Of a DNA stretch of 64,000 nt, positions 53,331 through 62,439 are shown piece by piece. The DNA lies in assembly GCA_043228905.1 (NCBI GenBank), contig JBHGNT010000008.1:11780001-11844000 (forward strand), written 5' to 3'. The stretch is from Azolla caroliniana (lineage: Eukaryota > Polypodiophyta). A model generated the notes under the pieces. It was not told the DNA's origin. It saw only the letters and a program-made list of their open reading frames with translations, and made no database searches. The first letter of the stretch is position 1. The number at the start of each line of letters is the position of its first letter. Both the position numbers and the translations under genes were made by a program.

Positions 53331-54069
53331 TTCTAGAAGTGTCCCGGCTTGCCGCAATAGAAGCAAGTAGGCCTCCCCCCTGACTTTGACCGTGTCCCCG
53401 ACTTTTCCCGGTTCTGGCGACTACGGTTTCTTTGTCTTCCGCGTTCCGATTCGGTAAGTAGCGCTTTGGAGTCGGAGCTCATATCTTTATCTTTCCAACG
53501 CGCCTCCTCATCTAGCAAGCTCGACTTTACTCTTGCTAGGGATAACCGCTTTCCTTCCGGCCCGGCGTTGCCCAAAGTGACAACCAACGTCTCCCAGCTA
53601 TCCAGGAGGGAACCGAGCAGGAGTAGCGCAAGTACCTCATCGGCGAGAGGTACTTCCAATGAAGTTGCCTGGTGGATCAGCCCCTGGAAGGCATTCATAT
53701 GCTCTGCCATGCTGGAGCCATCTTGGTACCGGAGTCTTACTAGCTTCTGGAACACCGAAACCTGATTAACAACATTTTTGTTTTGAAACATAATGTCGAT
53801 CTTCTCATAGAGCTCATGACATTGCTCTCTTCATTGAAGTTGTTGTACAGGCTCATGTCGATGAAGCACTGTATGTATGCCGTTGTCTTCATGTGCATCA
53901 CCTCCCATATCGCGGCGTCGATTTTGTCCGGTCTCTTGTCCCCGAACTGAACCGGCAGCCAGAGGTCTTTAACCACGAGCATGTCCCTCATCTTCGACTT
54001 CCACATTGAGTAGTTGGAGCCGGTGAGCTTGAACATGCCGCCAAACGATTCATCCATTTTCTGTGTCAT
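53331..54069 (-). pseudogene. Copia-E gag
   Basis: ATG at 54069 (M-T-Q-K-M-D-E-S-F) opens UBN2-like gag with N-Y-S-M-W-K-S-K-M. A frameshift near 53810 moves to the frame with L-V-R-L-R-Y-Q-D-G-S-S-M-A-E-H. The zinc knuckle is cut by a stop after C-F-Y-C-G-K-P-G-H-F (TAG at about 53333), leaving the final Cys out of frame. Confidence 0.85.
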
Positions 54070-54071
54070 TT

Positions 54072-54084
54072 CGCTCTGATACCA
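54072..54084 (-). other. Copia-E primer-binding site (tRNA-iMet)
   Basis: On the minus strand TGGTATCAGAGCG, two bases after the LTR end and just before the gag ATG. Confidence 0.9.
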
Positions 54085-54086
54085 CT

Positions 54087-54792
54087 TGATGGGAACTAAA
54101 CGCTCCTCATGCACAACGCTCGGCCACAACCGAGCTTAGAATCATACACAGAAAACGGGAAATGAAACGCAACACAAAGAAGAGAAGGGTACACAGGATG
54201 TTTACGTGGAAAACCCAAACTAAGGGAAAAAACCACGGCAGCCCACAAACTGCAAACTATCACTATGTTAGTTTGTACAACAGTGAGTTCACGGAGGCAA
54301 CGACCTCGTGCTAACGATCCTCGCCACAGGCGGCGGTTACAATCAGAGGCAAGGACCTCTTCCTCTCTCTCTTACTCTCTGTACACTGTTACGCACTCTG
54401 ATCTCGCGTAGACAAGAATAACAACAACAGACTACTAAAAGTTTGCCCTAAGTCATATTTATACTAATATGACTTTTCGGCTATTTACAAATATGGCCTC
54501 GATGGACTCTCAGAAACATATTTACGAATATGTCTCTTCATCCGGTGAGCATTCCTCACCGGGTCTGCACCATCCGACTCTCAGTAGTCGGGTACTCCTC
54601 ATCCGATTCTCACCGGGTCTGCACCATCCGGCTCTCCGTAGCCGGGTACTCCTCATCCGGTTCTCACCAGGTCTGCACCATCCGGCTCTCCGTAACTTGA
54701 TACTCCTCATCCGGTTCTCACCAGGTCTGCGCCATCCGGCTCTCCGGCATTGTTCTTCTCCCTTCCCATCCGGAGGGACCTGTCTCCCAACA
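54087..54792 (-). repeat. Copia-E 5' LTR (706 bp)
   Basis: Plus-strand TGATGGGAAC...CTCCCAACA. It contains about four ~57-bp tandem repeats (CGGGTACTCCTCATCCGGTT and CTCACCGGGTCTGCACCATC, about 54547-54760) and a TATA-like region near 54450-54470. Confidence 0.88.
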
Positions 54793-54797
54793 CAAAA
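54793..54797. repeat. Target-site duplication of copia E, right (CAAAA)
   Basis: Pairs with 44166-44170. Confidence 0.85.
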
Positions 54798-55046
54798 GAG
54801 GAAAGAAGTCTCGGGGGATCCGACACTTCGGAAGTCCATGGATATCAGACATGCCTTCACGGATGAGACCCGGAAGAAACTTCGGATCGGTGGAGGTGGG
54901 TTCCTATTAAAGAATGAAGAAGAACGATTCCGTGGGATGTTGGAAGAACATGGGAAAGCATTTGCATTCACATCGAAGGAGATAGGCTGCGTTGATCCGA
55001 AGATAGTGGAGCCGATGGTGATCTTCACGATTGACCATGTGTCGTG
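54798..55046 (+). pseudogene. Gypsy-G3, RT N-terminal part between E and H
   Basis: Reads G-H/R-A-F-T-D-E-T-R-K-K-L-R-I-G-G-G-G-F, then E-E-H-G-K-A-F-A-F-T-S-K-E-I-G-C-V-D and E-P-M-V-I-F-T-I-D-H-V, as in G2 19199-19400. H inserted after G-A-C-C-A-T-G-T-G (D-H-V); the last five bases (TCGTG) are the H TSD. Confidence 0.88.
55042..55046. repeat. Target-site duplication of element H, left (TCGTG)
   Basis: Repeated at 62854-62858. Removing H gives ...ACCATGTGTCGTGGAACTTG, which reads D-H-V-S-W-N-L in frame with the G2 homologue. Confidence 0.9.
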
Positions 55047-55460
55047 TGTTATTCTCTGACCGGACAAGGCCTAACACAAGGTGTCATGGAGACACTTCAC
55101 CAAAGGGTGATTACGGCATAGGATTAAGATTCAACGATTACACCAACTTACGTAGGTTACACGATTAGAATGCTTTGGTTAATTACACGCGTAAGATATA
55201 ACAGTAATTACAGAACGGAAATCAATACAGAAGTATAAACACCGTATGCTCTATTAATTATCCGCTGTGATTAAAATGGGGTCCGGGCCTTTAAATAGGT
55301 TTCCGGCCCGTAGTACAAAACGGTGCCTCTCGCACCTATTCGGGATCCGTCCGGATCTGGAACGGCATACCGTTTCCAGTCCGTCCGTCCACACTATGCT
55401 TATTACAACCATACTTAATTCCTTCACTCCGTATTTTGGACTCCTTGCCGGCCGGTAACA
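55047..55460 (-). repeat. Element-H 3' LTR (414 bp)
   Basis: On the minus strand it begins TGTTACCGGCCGG at 55460. TATA-like TATTTAAAG (plus 55289-55297). No clear polypurine tract precedes it: 55461-55512 is mixed (minus end ...GGGCGTGCCATG). This 52-bp stretch holds nothing else. Confidence 0.9.
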
Positions 55461-55512
55461 CATGGCACGCCCGTGGGACAGTACCTTGTACGTCGAACCC
55501 TTCTTGGCCCCT

Positions 55513-58452
55513 TCATTGTTCACCCAAATTGTCCAAATTACTTTGTTCCAGAATTTCCACTTGTTCTTCCGGTTGTGGTTGCTGCAGTTGTGCTTGCTGC
55601 TGCTGCTGTGGTTGCGGTTGGGACTGAGGCTGCTCCGGCTGCTCTGCTTGCTGCTGCTGCTCCGTTTGTTTCTCTGACTCCGGCTGCTCCGTTTGTCTCT
55701 CTGACTCCGGCATCTTCGTTTGACTGCTTCCGGTCCGGTCTCCTTCCAGTAACGGTTCCTCATCACTGAGGTTGACCGTAACCGGTTCTCGTTCTTTCTC
55801 TCCCCGGATCCGGGACCTCTCGTAGCTTTCAAACTGGATCTGCGCCTCCAGCCTGTCATCGTCCAGCTGAGCTACAAGTTGTCGGACTTGCCCTAGTTGG
55901 TCGTCTGCCAAGGCTTGAAAGTCTTCGGCAAGCTCATCTCTTATGCCGGTGAAGTCTTCGGAAGTCAGCATATAGCAATCATCTCCCTCCTTCCGCCGAT
56001 TCTCTACGTCGGCCCGGAGCAGTTGGAGTTCCGCCGCGTTCGTGGCCCACTTGGTCCACCATTTGACGGAGCCGTTGTCAATCAAGCTCTTGGTCTGGTT
56101 CAACCAGGCCCGCATGATATCCTGGATGCGACTTGCTCCCATTTGCGCTCTGCTTTCCACCACTTGTCGCTCCTCCTTCAACTGCTTGATGAGATTCGCC
56201 GTATCCTCCGCCTGCTCTCTGCAGCGCGTCAGCTGCCCTTGATATGTTGTCTGCAGCCTCTGCAGTACCTCCGCCGCTCTTTCTTTCTCCGCCTGCTGTT
56301 GCCTGAGGAGCTCTGTCCGAACCTTCTCCGCCTCTTCCAACCGTCTTCTGGTTTCCGCTTGTTCCTTGGCGAATGTGGTTGCGGTCCGATCAACTGCTTG
56401 CCGGAACTCATCCGTCCATTCCTTGTGCTCCGTTTGCAACCGTTTATACTCCCGGTGCAAGTTCTCAAATTCCTCTGTTTTTTGTTTGAGCTTGCCGTTG
56501 ATCTGGCGATGGTTCCGGTCCTCCCGGTCCTTTACCTGCCGGAGTTCCTCTTTCAGGCGCTCTACTTCTGTTTCGGCGTTCCTCCGGAGCCTGTCCTTCT
56601 CTTGCAGCATTTTCTCCTTCTCCTCCTTGAGCCGGTCGTACGCTTGGTGGCCTTTCCGTAAGCTCTCCTCCGCCCGGCGTAGGTTCTCAGCAGTCTTTTT
56701 GAGTTCTGCCTCCGCTGTCGTCTTCAATTCTCTTTCGCGGCTCCTCAGCGCTTCTTGGGCAGCTAGCTCATCCTTTAAATCCGCAAGCTCTTGGGCTTGT
56801 GCCGCATTTCTCTCCGGAACGGTTTCCGTTGCCGGGGTCTGATTGCTATGTACAGGTTGATCTGACGCCTTATTCTGTACATTGCCCGGAGTCACCGGTG
56901 CTTGGACTTGTGTTGTCAACGCGAATTGAGCCATTTCCCTTGTGACCCTGTCCAAGTCTTGTTCAAGGCTCCGGATTCTGGACCGGGCCGTCTCCAGATC
57001 TACGGTTGTGACGAGCAACCGTTCGTGGTGCGCTCTCTCCTCCGCCTCTATGTACTCGACCACTCCGGCGATTTGCTCGCCTACCCACCGTAGCCACATG
57101 CTACTGGTGCCTTGCTGCTGTACTGGTCCTACTCCTTGGCCGCCGTGTGTGCTGGCTGGGCTCGCCGGCTGTTGCGTTCCGGTTCTCGCCGTCTCCGGAG
57201 CCGTTGGAATGACTTCTTCTATAGAAGTCGACAAGGCCGGTTCCCTACGCACCGGTTCCGGTTCCTCCCTTGTGGTTTGCTCAGGTTGAGTTGGGGGCGT
57301 TTCTTCCTCTTGCGGGTACGAACGCTCCCCCGCTGTCCCGGCGGTCCTACTTCTTGACCGTCGTTGGAGGTGCTCTTCTGGCTCCTCCGTTTCCTCTTCT
57401 TGGGTAACGGCCTGTTTCTGTGCCGTCAAGGGTTCCGGTTCCTTCTGTCCCGGTCGCCGTATGGTTATCTTAACGGGTCGGACCGGTGACACCTCCTCCG
57501 GTTCTGGGACCCGTTTCTTCCCTTTCGTCGCCTTCGACGCCAGCAGCTGCTGTCGTTTGGACGCCGGCTTCGAGGTGCTTCCTTCCGATACTCTTGGCCG
57601 CTTCTTTGGCTGAACGGTCTCGACCGGCGGCACGAGCAATGTTATCCACTGAGCTATGGCATGCCACAGCTTCCGGCCCTCCTTGCCGTCCTTTCCTCGT
57701 ACCATGTCGATTGCCACGCACAAACCGTCTGCAATCAACACCGGCCAATCCACCTTGGTCCCTTCATAGGTGGCTATGATCATCCCTGCCCGATTTTTTG
57801 GCATGACAGGGGGTCGGGGGTACACGTGGCCGTACTCATGGAGCACTCGAGCTATCTCCCTGAATAGCGGATCTTCGCCGCCCTGCGTTCGATAGCCTTT
57901 GCCGGCAACAGAGTACTCACCGAAATATCGGATGAGTTGCTCCGGTGTTGGGTTATCGATCTGAAAGATACCTCCCTCCGGAAGGCCTGTTAGCGCACGG
58001 ATCGCTTCCTCGGTGATGACTTCTGTGTCGAGCTCCTTGATGACCCGGTCGGCTTCTCTGTGCGGTGGTGCCTCCATGATGGCCAAGAACCCCTCCAGTC
58101 CGTGTTGCCTGAACCATTTCCTGGCCGCTTCCGACAGCGTTTGTGGTTCCATGTCTGCTTCGAGGTCGAGGGAAGATGGCGAGGTAGAGTGGTGATGAGA
58201 GTGAGAGCGAGAGAGAGAGCGTTCCGAACGTGGAGGTTCTCTGAGTGCAAGTTCGTGTTTGGTAAGCTTCCACCGCCTTGGTGCTTCTGTGCTTCTTGGC
58301 TCGCGAAATGAAAAGGTCTCCATGCGTTCTGCTTCTTCTTTGTGCGTTTTGGCGCCTTTTTCGAGCATGCACACGTCGTGTACCAATTTAGTATTAAGTA
58401 GCGTGGCGGCTCTTAAATGCCCACTTCGTACCTTTTCGCTCCTTGCTTTCAC
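55513..58452 (-). CDS. Element-H ORF3: 979-residue coiled-coil protein of unknown function
   Basis: I do not recognise this protein. An uninterrupted frame lies between integrase and the 3' LTR, where Athila-type elements may carry an extra ORF. Possible starts are M1 (58452), M45 (M-E-T-F-S-F) and M101 (M-E-P-Q-T-L). Residues about 1-100 are basic and Ser/His-rich. About 101-285 look globular (W-F-R-Q-H-G-L-E-G-F, I-R-A-L-T-G-L-P-E-G-G, W-H-A-I-A-Q-W-I-T-L). About 285-450 are low complexity, Lys/Glu/Pro-rich, with possible nuclear-localisation clusters (K-K-R-P-R, K-G-K-K-R). Heptad-like coiled coils cover about 470-530 and 550-770. A W-W-T-K-W motif lies near 803, and the last ~70 residues are Gln/Glu/Pro-rich. 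No signal peptide, membrane segment, zinc knuckle or nuclease motif is visible, which argues against an env-like protein. The globular part may relate to transposon-encoded plant proteins, but this is speculative. Confidence 0.75.
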   Translation of the reverse strand: MKARSEKVRSGHLRAATLLNTKLVHDVCMLEKGAKTHKEEAERMETFSFREPRSTEAPRRWKLTKHELALREPPRSERSLSRSHSHHHSTSPSSLDLEADMEPQTLSEAARKWFRQHGLEGFLAIMEAPPHREADRVIKELDTEVITEEAIRALTGLPEGGIFQIDNPTPEQLIRYFGEYSVAGKGYRTQGGEDPLFREIARVLHEYGHVYPRPPVMPKNRAGMIIATYEGTKVDWPVLIADGLCVAIDMVRGKDGKEGRKLWHAIAQWITLLVPPVETVQPKKRPRVSEGSTSKPASKRQQLLASKATKGKKRVPEPEEVSPVRPVKITIRRPGQKEPEPLTAQKQAVTQEEETEEPEEHLQRRSRSRTAGTAGERSYPQEEETPPTQPEQTTREEPEPVRREPALSTSIEEVIPTAPETARTGTQQPASPASTHGGQGVGPVQQQGTSSMWLRWVGEQIAGVVEYIEAEERAHHERLLVTTVDLETARSRIRSLEQDLDRVTREMAQFALTTQVQAPVTPGNVQNKASDQPVHSNQTPATETVPERNAAQAQELADLKDELAAQEALRSRERELKTTAEAELKKTAENLRRAEESLRKGHQAYDRLKEEKEKMLQEKDRLRRNAETEVERLKEELRQVKDREDRNHRQINGKLKQKTEEFENLHREYKRLQTEHKEWTDEFRQAVDRTATTFAKEQAETRRRLEEAEKVRTELLRQQQAEKERAAEVLQRLQTTYQGQLTRCREQAEDTANLIKQLKEERQVVESRAQMGASRIQDIMRAWLNQTKSLIDNGSVKWWTKWATNAAELQLLRADVENRRKEGDDCYMLTSEDFTGIRDELAEDFQALADDQLGQVRQLVAQLDDDRLEAQIQFESYERSRIRGEKEREPVTVNLSDEEPLLEGDRTGSSQTKMPESERQTEQPESEKQTEQQQQAEQPEQPQSQPQPQQQQQAQLQQPQPEEQVEILEQSNLDNLGEQ

Positions 58453-58556
58453 GTCCGTTCACACCTCGATTTTTAATGATTTCCTTCTTTTTTTTTTCTT
58501 TTTTTTCTTTTTTTTTTATTTTTTTATTTTTTTATTTTTAATGACGGTATGTGACC
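58453..58556 (-). other. A-rich tract upstream of H ORF3
   Basis: On the minus strand, A-runs broken by single G or T (plus-strand T-runs, about 58480-58542) separate the integrase stop from the ORF3 ATG. It may act as a leader, promoter or spacer for ORF3 expression; nothing in the sequence decides this. Confidence 0.6.
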
Positions 58557-59466
58557 TTACACATCCGTAGGTCCCTTCGGACCCTTACCGTTTTCCTTAC
58601 GGGTTGTCGTGTCTTCCTTCACCTCTGTTACGGGTTCCCCGTTCTCTTTTTCTTCCATCCGTAACGTTCCCGGTATAGTGCCGGTGGTCTGCATAAACGG
58701 GTTCTTTGGCATCGGTCCTTTATAGGGCTTTAGTCTAAATCCGTTCACCCACTTGCCTAGTACTTCACCGGCAAGTGTCCCTATCTGATAGGACCCGTTG
58801 TATTCCCGTGTCAGCCAATACGGGCCCGTCCATCTGAACCGGAGTTTACCCGGCATTTTACCCATCCTCGTTTGGAATACTAGCACCGGCTTTCCGATTT
58901 CGAACATCTTTTCATTACCTTTCCGGTGACGGTCAACGAACACTTTCCGTCGTCGTTGCTCCAGTTCCATGTGTAGGATGCTGGCCAACCGTTGCTCCTC
59001 CAGTTCGCATAGTGCTGCTAGCCGCATTTCCTCCGACTTCTTTTCATTCAACCGTTCCCGTAGTTGGATCCGTAAGCTTGGTACCTGAAATTCCACCGGC
59101 ATGACCGCTTCTAAGCCGAATGCTAACCGGAACGGCGTTGTCCGGATACTTGTTTTGTATGCCGTTCGGTACGCCCATAGCGCGCTATGGAGCTTTGTAT
59201 CCCAGTCCGTCCGGTTTTCATTGACGATTTTGCGGAGAATGTTCTGCAGCGTTTTGTTGGTGGACTCTGCTAACCCGTTCGCTTGTGGGTAGTACGGTGT
59301 GCTCCGTTTATGGACCACGGCATAGAACGTTGTTAAGCTTTCCACTACCTGGCCGAGGAAGTGCCCTCCTTGGTCGCTGATTAATTCAATCGGACATCCA
59401 TATCGGCACCAAATGTTCTCGTACAGGAATTTTGCTGTGGATGACGCGGTGTTGTCTTTCAGGGCC
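58557..59466 (-). pseudogene. Element-H integrase, middle to C-terminus
   Basis: Starts at the deletion junction with D-N-T-A-S-S-T-A-K-F-L-Y-E-N-I-W. It has Asp in L-I-S-D-Q-G-G-H-F (second catalytic) and Glu in A-N-G-L-A-E-S-T (third). The first Asp and HHCC region are missing. The C-terminal part has L-W-A-Y-R-T-A-Y-K-T, M-P-V-E-F-Q-V-P-S-L-R and F-R-W-T-G-P-Y-W-L. It lies in a different frame from the upstream gag-protease and has no start codon near the junction; an internal ATG at 59345 follows. Probably not made as an enzyme. Confidence 0.85.
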
Positions 59467-62388
59467 TTAGCTTCCTAGGTTCACTTCGTCGAGCTGGGAT
59501 GCCTTTACCCGTTGGGAAACGGCCATTTCCCGTTCCAACGCTTCCTGTGCTTGCCGTAATTCCCGAATCGCATCTTTGTCTGGTTCGGCTTCGGTTTCGT
59601 CCCGCTGCGGCAAGTATGGCGCTACGGCTTCAGCCACGTCTATCTCGAAGAGTGGTACGATCTTCGGGTGTTCCTCCAAGTACTGGGCTTCTTCGTCGTC
59701 TGCCAACCCTTCCAGCATGTTCACGCATTCCGCATATAGCGGTGTGCATTCCTTACCGTTGCTCGTCCGTGGTTGTGTCGGAACCCGGACCTTGGCTTTT
59801 CCGCGCCGGAAGGTAATCATATTTTTCCGCCAATTTTGCTTGATGTGTGCTGTTTTCAACCATGGTCTGCCCAGCAACAGTGGATACGCGCCTTGCGCCT
59901 GTAGCTGCAACACTACAGCCGAGATGTGAAATGTGTGACCTCCTATGGTGACCTCCAATTTCCGTATTAAGCCCGTCGGCCGTACAGAGCTCGTATCCGC
60001 CATCCGTAGCCAGAACGGACATGGCTCCCATTCATGTATACCCAAGGCATCACACGTGCGGAGGCTTATTACGTTCACTCCGGAACCTCCATCGATTACG
60101 GTGCCGGGAAGTTCGTGCCCTTTGACAATAGCTGTAATCACCGGACTACTAGTGTCCACCACCGTCGGTCCCTCCTCCGGATTCGAGAAAAGGACTGGTG
60201 CCGGTGGGGCTATACCGTCTGTCATGACCGTTTTTAGCCCTTCCGTAAATCGCGGCACGAGCTGTAAGAGTCTTCCTAATGGCAACGTCATCTGACATTC
60301 TTGCAGTGCTTGCCAGGTCTCGTTTTCTGGGTGGCCAGCGCCGACACTCCCTATGGTATTCACCTTTTGCTGTTCCGCGTCCGCGACGTTCCTTTCATTG
60401 GCTTCCTTCACCCATTCCGTCGCCTGTTTCCGTATGGCCTCTTGTGTTTCCCACTCCTTGGCCATGCCTTTCGACCGTGTGGTTACTTGCTGTATATCCG
60501 CCACTTCCGGAACTACCATATTAACTGCTGGTCGTTTCTCGTAGCTCTTTACCGGGCACTGGTTACTGTAGTGGCCTTCCTGCCTGCAGTAATAGCAGTA
60601 CTCTTTACGGTTATTGCTGGATTCAGCTTTGCTGGTATCCGGAGTCGGTCCCGTAGTGAGTGGTGCGTTCTGTGCCGGTTGGCTCCTTGGGGTTCCCTGT
60701 TCCAGGTCCCTAGTGTGACCACCTTTCTTGAAATTGCGTTTCTTATTATTCTTATTTTTATTTCGGTAGTCCGGTCGTGGTGGATCGTAAAATCGGCCGT
60801 AGTCCTCCTGGTGCCTTTGGTAACCAGGGGAATGGTCTCTGTCGTATTGCTCATGTCGTCTGTTGGGCTCCCGATAACGGTCCGATCGCTCATACCGGTC
60901 GTAGTTATCACGCCGATTCCCGTACCGACCATCATTCTCTTGCCTGTCTCCGTACCGGACGTCCTGTGCCGGTGGGTACCGGTTCATTCTTTGCCAACGA
61001 TCGTCATCTTCGTCTCGGCTGCTTCTTGGCTCGATCCGTCGGACGGGTGGTGCTTGTCGGTTTAACAGGTTATACTCGCACCGGTCCGTTGTATGACTCT
61101 TGGATTGACAAATCACACACTGGGTTCGCATGGTGCAATCCACTGTCGAGTGTCCGGCATTCAAGCAGATTGTGCATTGAATTGCCTGCCGGAACCGGAG
61201 ATCTTCATCTGTGGGTAACGCCCGTTGCAGTGCTCCCAGTGTAAGCCATGAGCTTGACTTTTCCATTTCTCTGACCCGGTCAATGACCTGGTCGATGGTG
61301 CATCCTCGAAAGTCGATCACCGTACACACCGTGCGTAACGGTTCCCGGAGTGCGTTTAAAAATATCGTCCGTAATTCCTCCTCCGGGGGTGCACGGGCAA
61401 GCTGGCTATGCATTCGTTGGAAACGGATGACGAATTGGGGAATGCTTTCCCCTGCCTCCTGTCGGATCGTATAAAACAGGCCCACCATTGTCATCTGGTC
61501 GACCTCCTTGTGGAAAAAATGCAAGAATTTTGCTTTTAATTCTGCAAAGGTTGTTATGGTCGCCGGGTCCTGCGTCCGCCGCCATCGTGTCGCTGGTCCC
61601 TCCAACGTGACTCCGAATTCCGCTATCTTCGAGCGTTCTTCTTCTTCCGGTGTCATTCGCTGGGACGTGTGATTTGCTTCCCATGTCTGCTCGAAGTCAT
61701 GAACATGCGCTTCCGCGTCCGGATCATCGCGATACTTTGAGTATTGGAACGGCATGTCGTCATCCAGTATTAGGCCGCGGTTTAGTGGCGTTTGTTGATA
61801 TCTTTCCGGTTTTCTCTCCGGCTCCCCTTCCGATTCTTTTGTCGGTGCTTTTTCCGGTTCTTTTTTCGGTTCCTTCACCGGCTCTTCTTCCGGTACCTTT
61901 GCCGGCTCTTTCGTTGGTGTCGGTGGCTTTGCTTCTTCCACTTCCGGTGTTGGGGGGTTGACGGCTTCCGTTTGCGGTTCCGGATAGCCCTGGTTGAGCA
62001 GTTCCGGTTCTGGAGTCGGCACGGTATCCGACCCGTCGTCCTCCGGGCCGCCGAGGGTATCGTTGCTGCTCCGGTAGTTCGTGTGCACGCTGTATCCCCC
62101 TTCGGAATCCGATTCGTAGGCTGAAAAGGCTTCTGCCTCGTTTTCTCCGCTTGCCAGCGCCTCGAGGAGGCGTTCGGTTTCCCGGAGACTACTTAGACTG
62201 CTTCCGTCGTCCTGGTCGCGAGTTTGCCGTAACCGAAGAGATTCCTCCGCGACTCTCCGGATCTCGTTGGAGAACGAACGATCCGAGCGAATTTCGTTCG
62301 CTGCTTGCTGGAAAGTCTCACGCCGTCTTTGCCGTTCGGCGAGGCGTCGAGCTCGGTCTGTAACCAGGTCGTGCGTTGGTCTAGTCAT
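59467..62388 (-). CDS. Element-H Gag-protease, 973 residues, intact
   Basis: ATG at 62388, 30 bases after the PBS. Residues about 1-115 are charged and helical. About 119-200 are Pro/Glu/Lys-rich (repeated K-E-P/E-P). The Retrotrans_gag core is about 205-390 (A-T-R-W-R-R, F-A-E-L-K-A-K-F, P-Q-F-V-I-R-F). There are three CCHC zinc knuckles: C-T-I-C-L-N-A-G-H-S-T-V-D-C (about 403), C-V-I-C-Q-S-K-S-H-T-T-D-R-C (about 426) and C-Y-Y-C-R-Q-E-G-H-Y-S-N-Q-C (about 596), the latter two separated by an Arg/Tyr/Asp-rich stretch. The protease follows: V-I-D-G-G-S-G-V-N-V-I (about 762) and L-L-L-G-R-P-W-L. The D-G-G triplet is a variant familiar in plant gypsy elements. The TAA arises at the deletion junction: E-V-N-L-G-S then stop, with integrase sequence immediately after in another frame. 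Confidence 0.9.
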   Translation of the reverse strand: MTRPTHDLVTDRARRLAERQRRRETFQQAANEIRSDRSFSNEIRRVAEESLRLRQTRDQDDGSSLSSLRETERLLEALASGENEAEAFSAYESDSEGGYSVHTNYRSSNDTLGGPEDDGSDTVPTPEPELLNQGYPEPQTEAVNPPTPEVEEAKPPTPTKEPAKVPEEEPVKEPKKEPEKAPTKESEGEPERKPERYQQTPLNRGLILDDDMPFQYSKYRDDPDAEAHVHDFEQTWEANHTSQRMTPEEEERSKIAEFGVTLEGPATRWRRTQDPATITTFAELKAKFLHFFHKEVDQMTMVGLFYTIRQEAGESIPQFVIRFQRMHSQLARAPPEEELRTIFLNALREPLRTVCTVIDFRGCTIDQVIDRVREMEKSSSWLTLGALQRALPTDEDLRFRQAIQCTICLNAGHSTVDCTMRTQCVICQSKSHTTDRCEYNLLNRQAPPVRRIEPRSSRDEDDDRWQRMNRYPPAQDVRYGDRQENDGRYGNRRDNYDRYERSDRYREPNRRHEQYDRDHSPGYQRHQEDYGRFYDPPRPDYRNKNKNNKKRNFKKGGHTRDLEQGTPRSQPAQNAPLTTGPTPDTSKAESSNNRKEYCYYCRQEGHYSNQCPVKSYEKRPAVNMVVPEVADIQQVTTRSKGMAKEWETQEAIRKQATEWVKEANERNVADAEQQKVNTIGSVGAGHPENETWQALQECQMTLPLGRLLQLVPRFTEGLKTVMTDGIAPPAPVLFSNPEEGPTVVDTSSPVITAIVKGHELPGTVIDGGSGVNVISLRTCDALGIHEWEPCPFWLRMADTSSVRPTGLIRKLEVTIGGHTFHISAVVLQLQAQGAYPLLLGRPWLKTAHIKQNWRKNMITFRRGKAKVRVPTQPRTSNGKECTPLYAECVNMLEGLADDEEAQYLEEHPKIVPLFEIDVAEAVAPYLPQRDETEAEPDKDAIRELRQAQEALEREMAVSQRVKASQLDEVNLGS

Positions 62389-62417
62389 CCATTACCATCG
62401 TTCGCTGCGAGAAAGCA

Positions 62418-62433
62418 GGAATCGTGGTCGCCA
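62418..62433 (-). other. Element-H primer-binding site
   Basis: On the plus strand GGAATCGTGGTCGCCA, ending in CCA like a tRNA 3' end; the minus strand gives the complement TGGCGACC... six bases after the LTR. The tRNA was not identified. Confidence 0.75.
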
Positions 62434-62439
62434 AAACTG

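Larger units (their letters stand above)
44171..54792 (-). mobile_element. Copia-E (A family), degraded, minus strand
   Basis: LTRs begin (plus) TGA(C/T)GGGAACTAAACGC and end CCCAACA, with a 5-bp TSD CAAAA at both flanks. Its 3' LTR is split by chromovirus F. Coding parts run from gag at 54069 down to RNase H at about 50541. It is related to A1/A2 in LTR start (TGTTGGGA...TCCCTCCGGATGGGA) and protein sequence, and inserted into G3. Confidence 0.9.

Noticed and set aside
55897-56661. A 254-codon plus-strand open frame opposite H ORF3
   Set aside because: It has no domain, is Leu/Pro/Cys-rich as expected from antisense of a coiled-coil gene, and is embedded in a much longer convincing frame.
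55513-58452. H ORF3 as a retroviral envelope-like gene
   Set aside because: No signal peptide, transmembrane segment or cleavage site is visible; coiled coils and charged low-complexity regions dominate.
60301-61065. A 254-codon hydrophobic plus-strand frame resembling a membrane protein
   Set aside because: It is antisense to the H gag zinc-knuckle region; the hydrophobicity comes from reading Arg/Asp/Tyr codons backwards.
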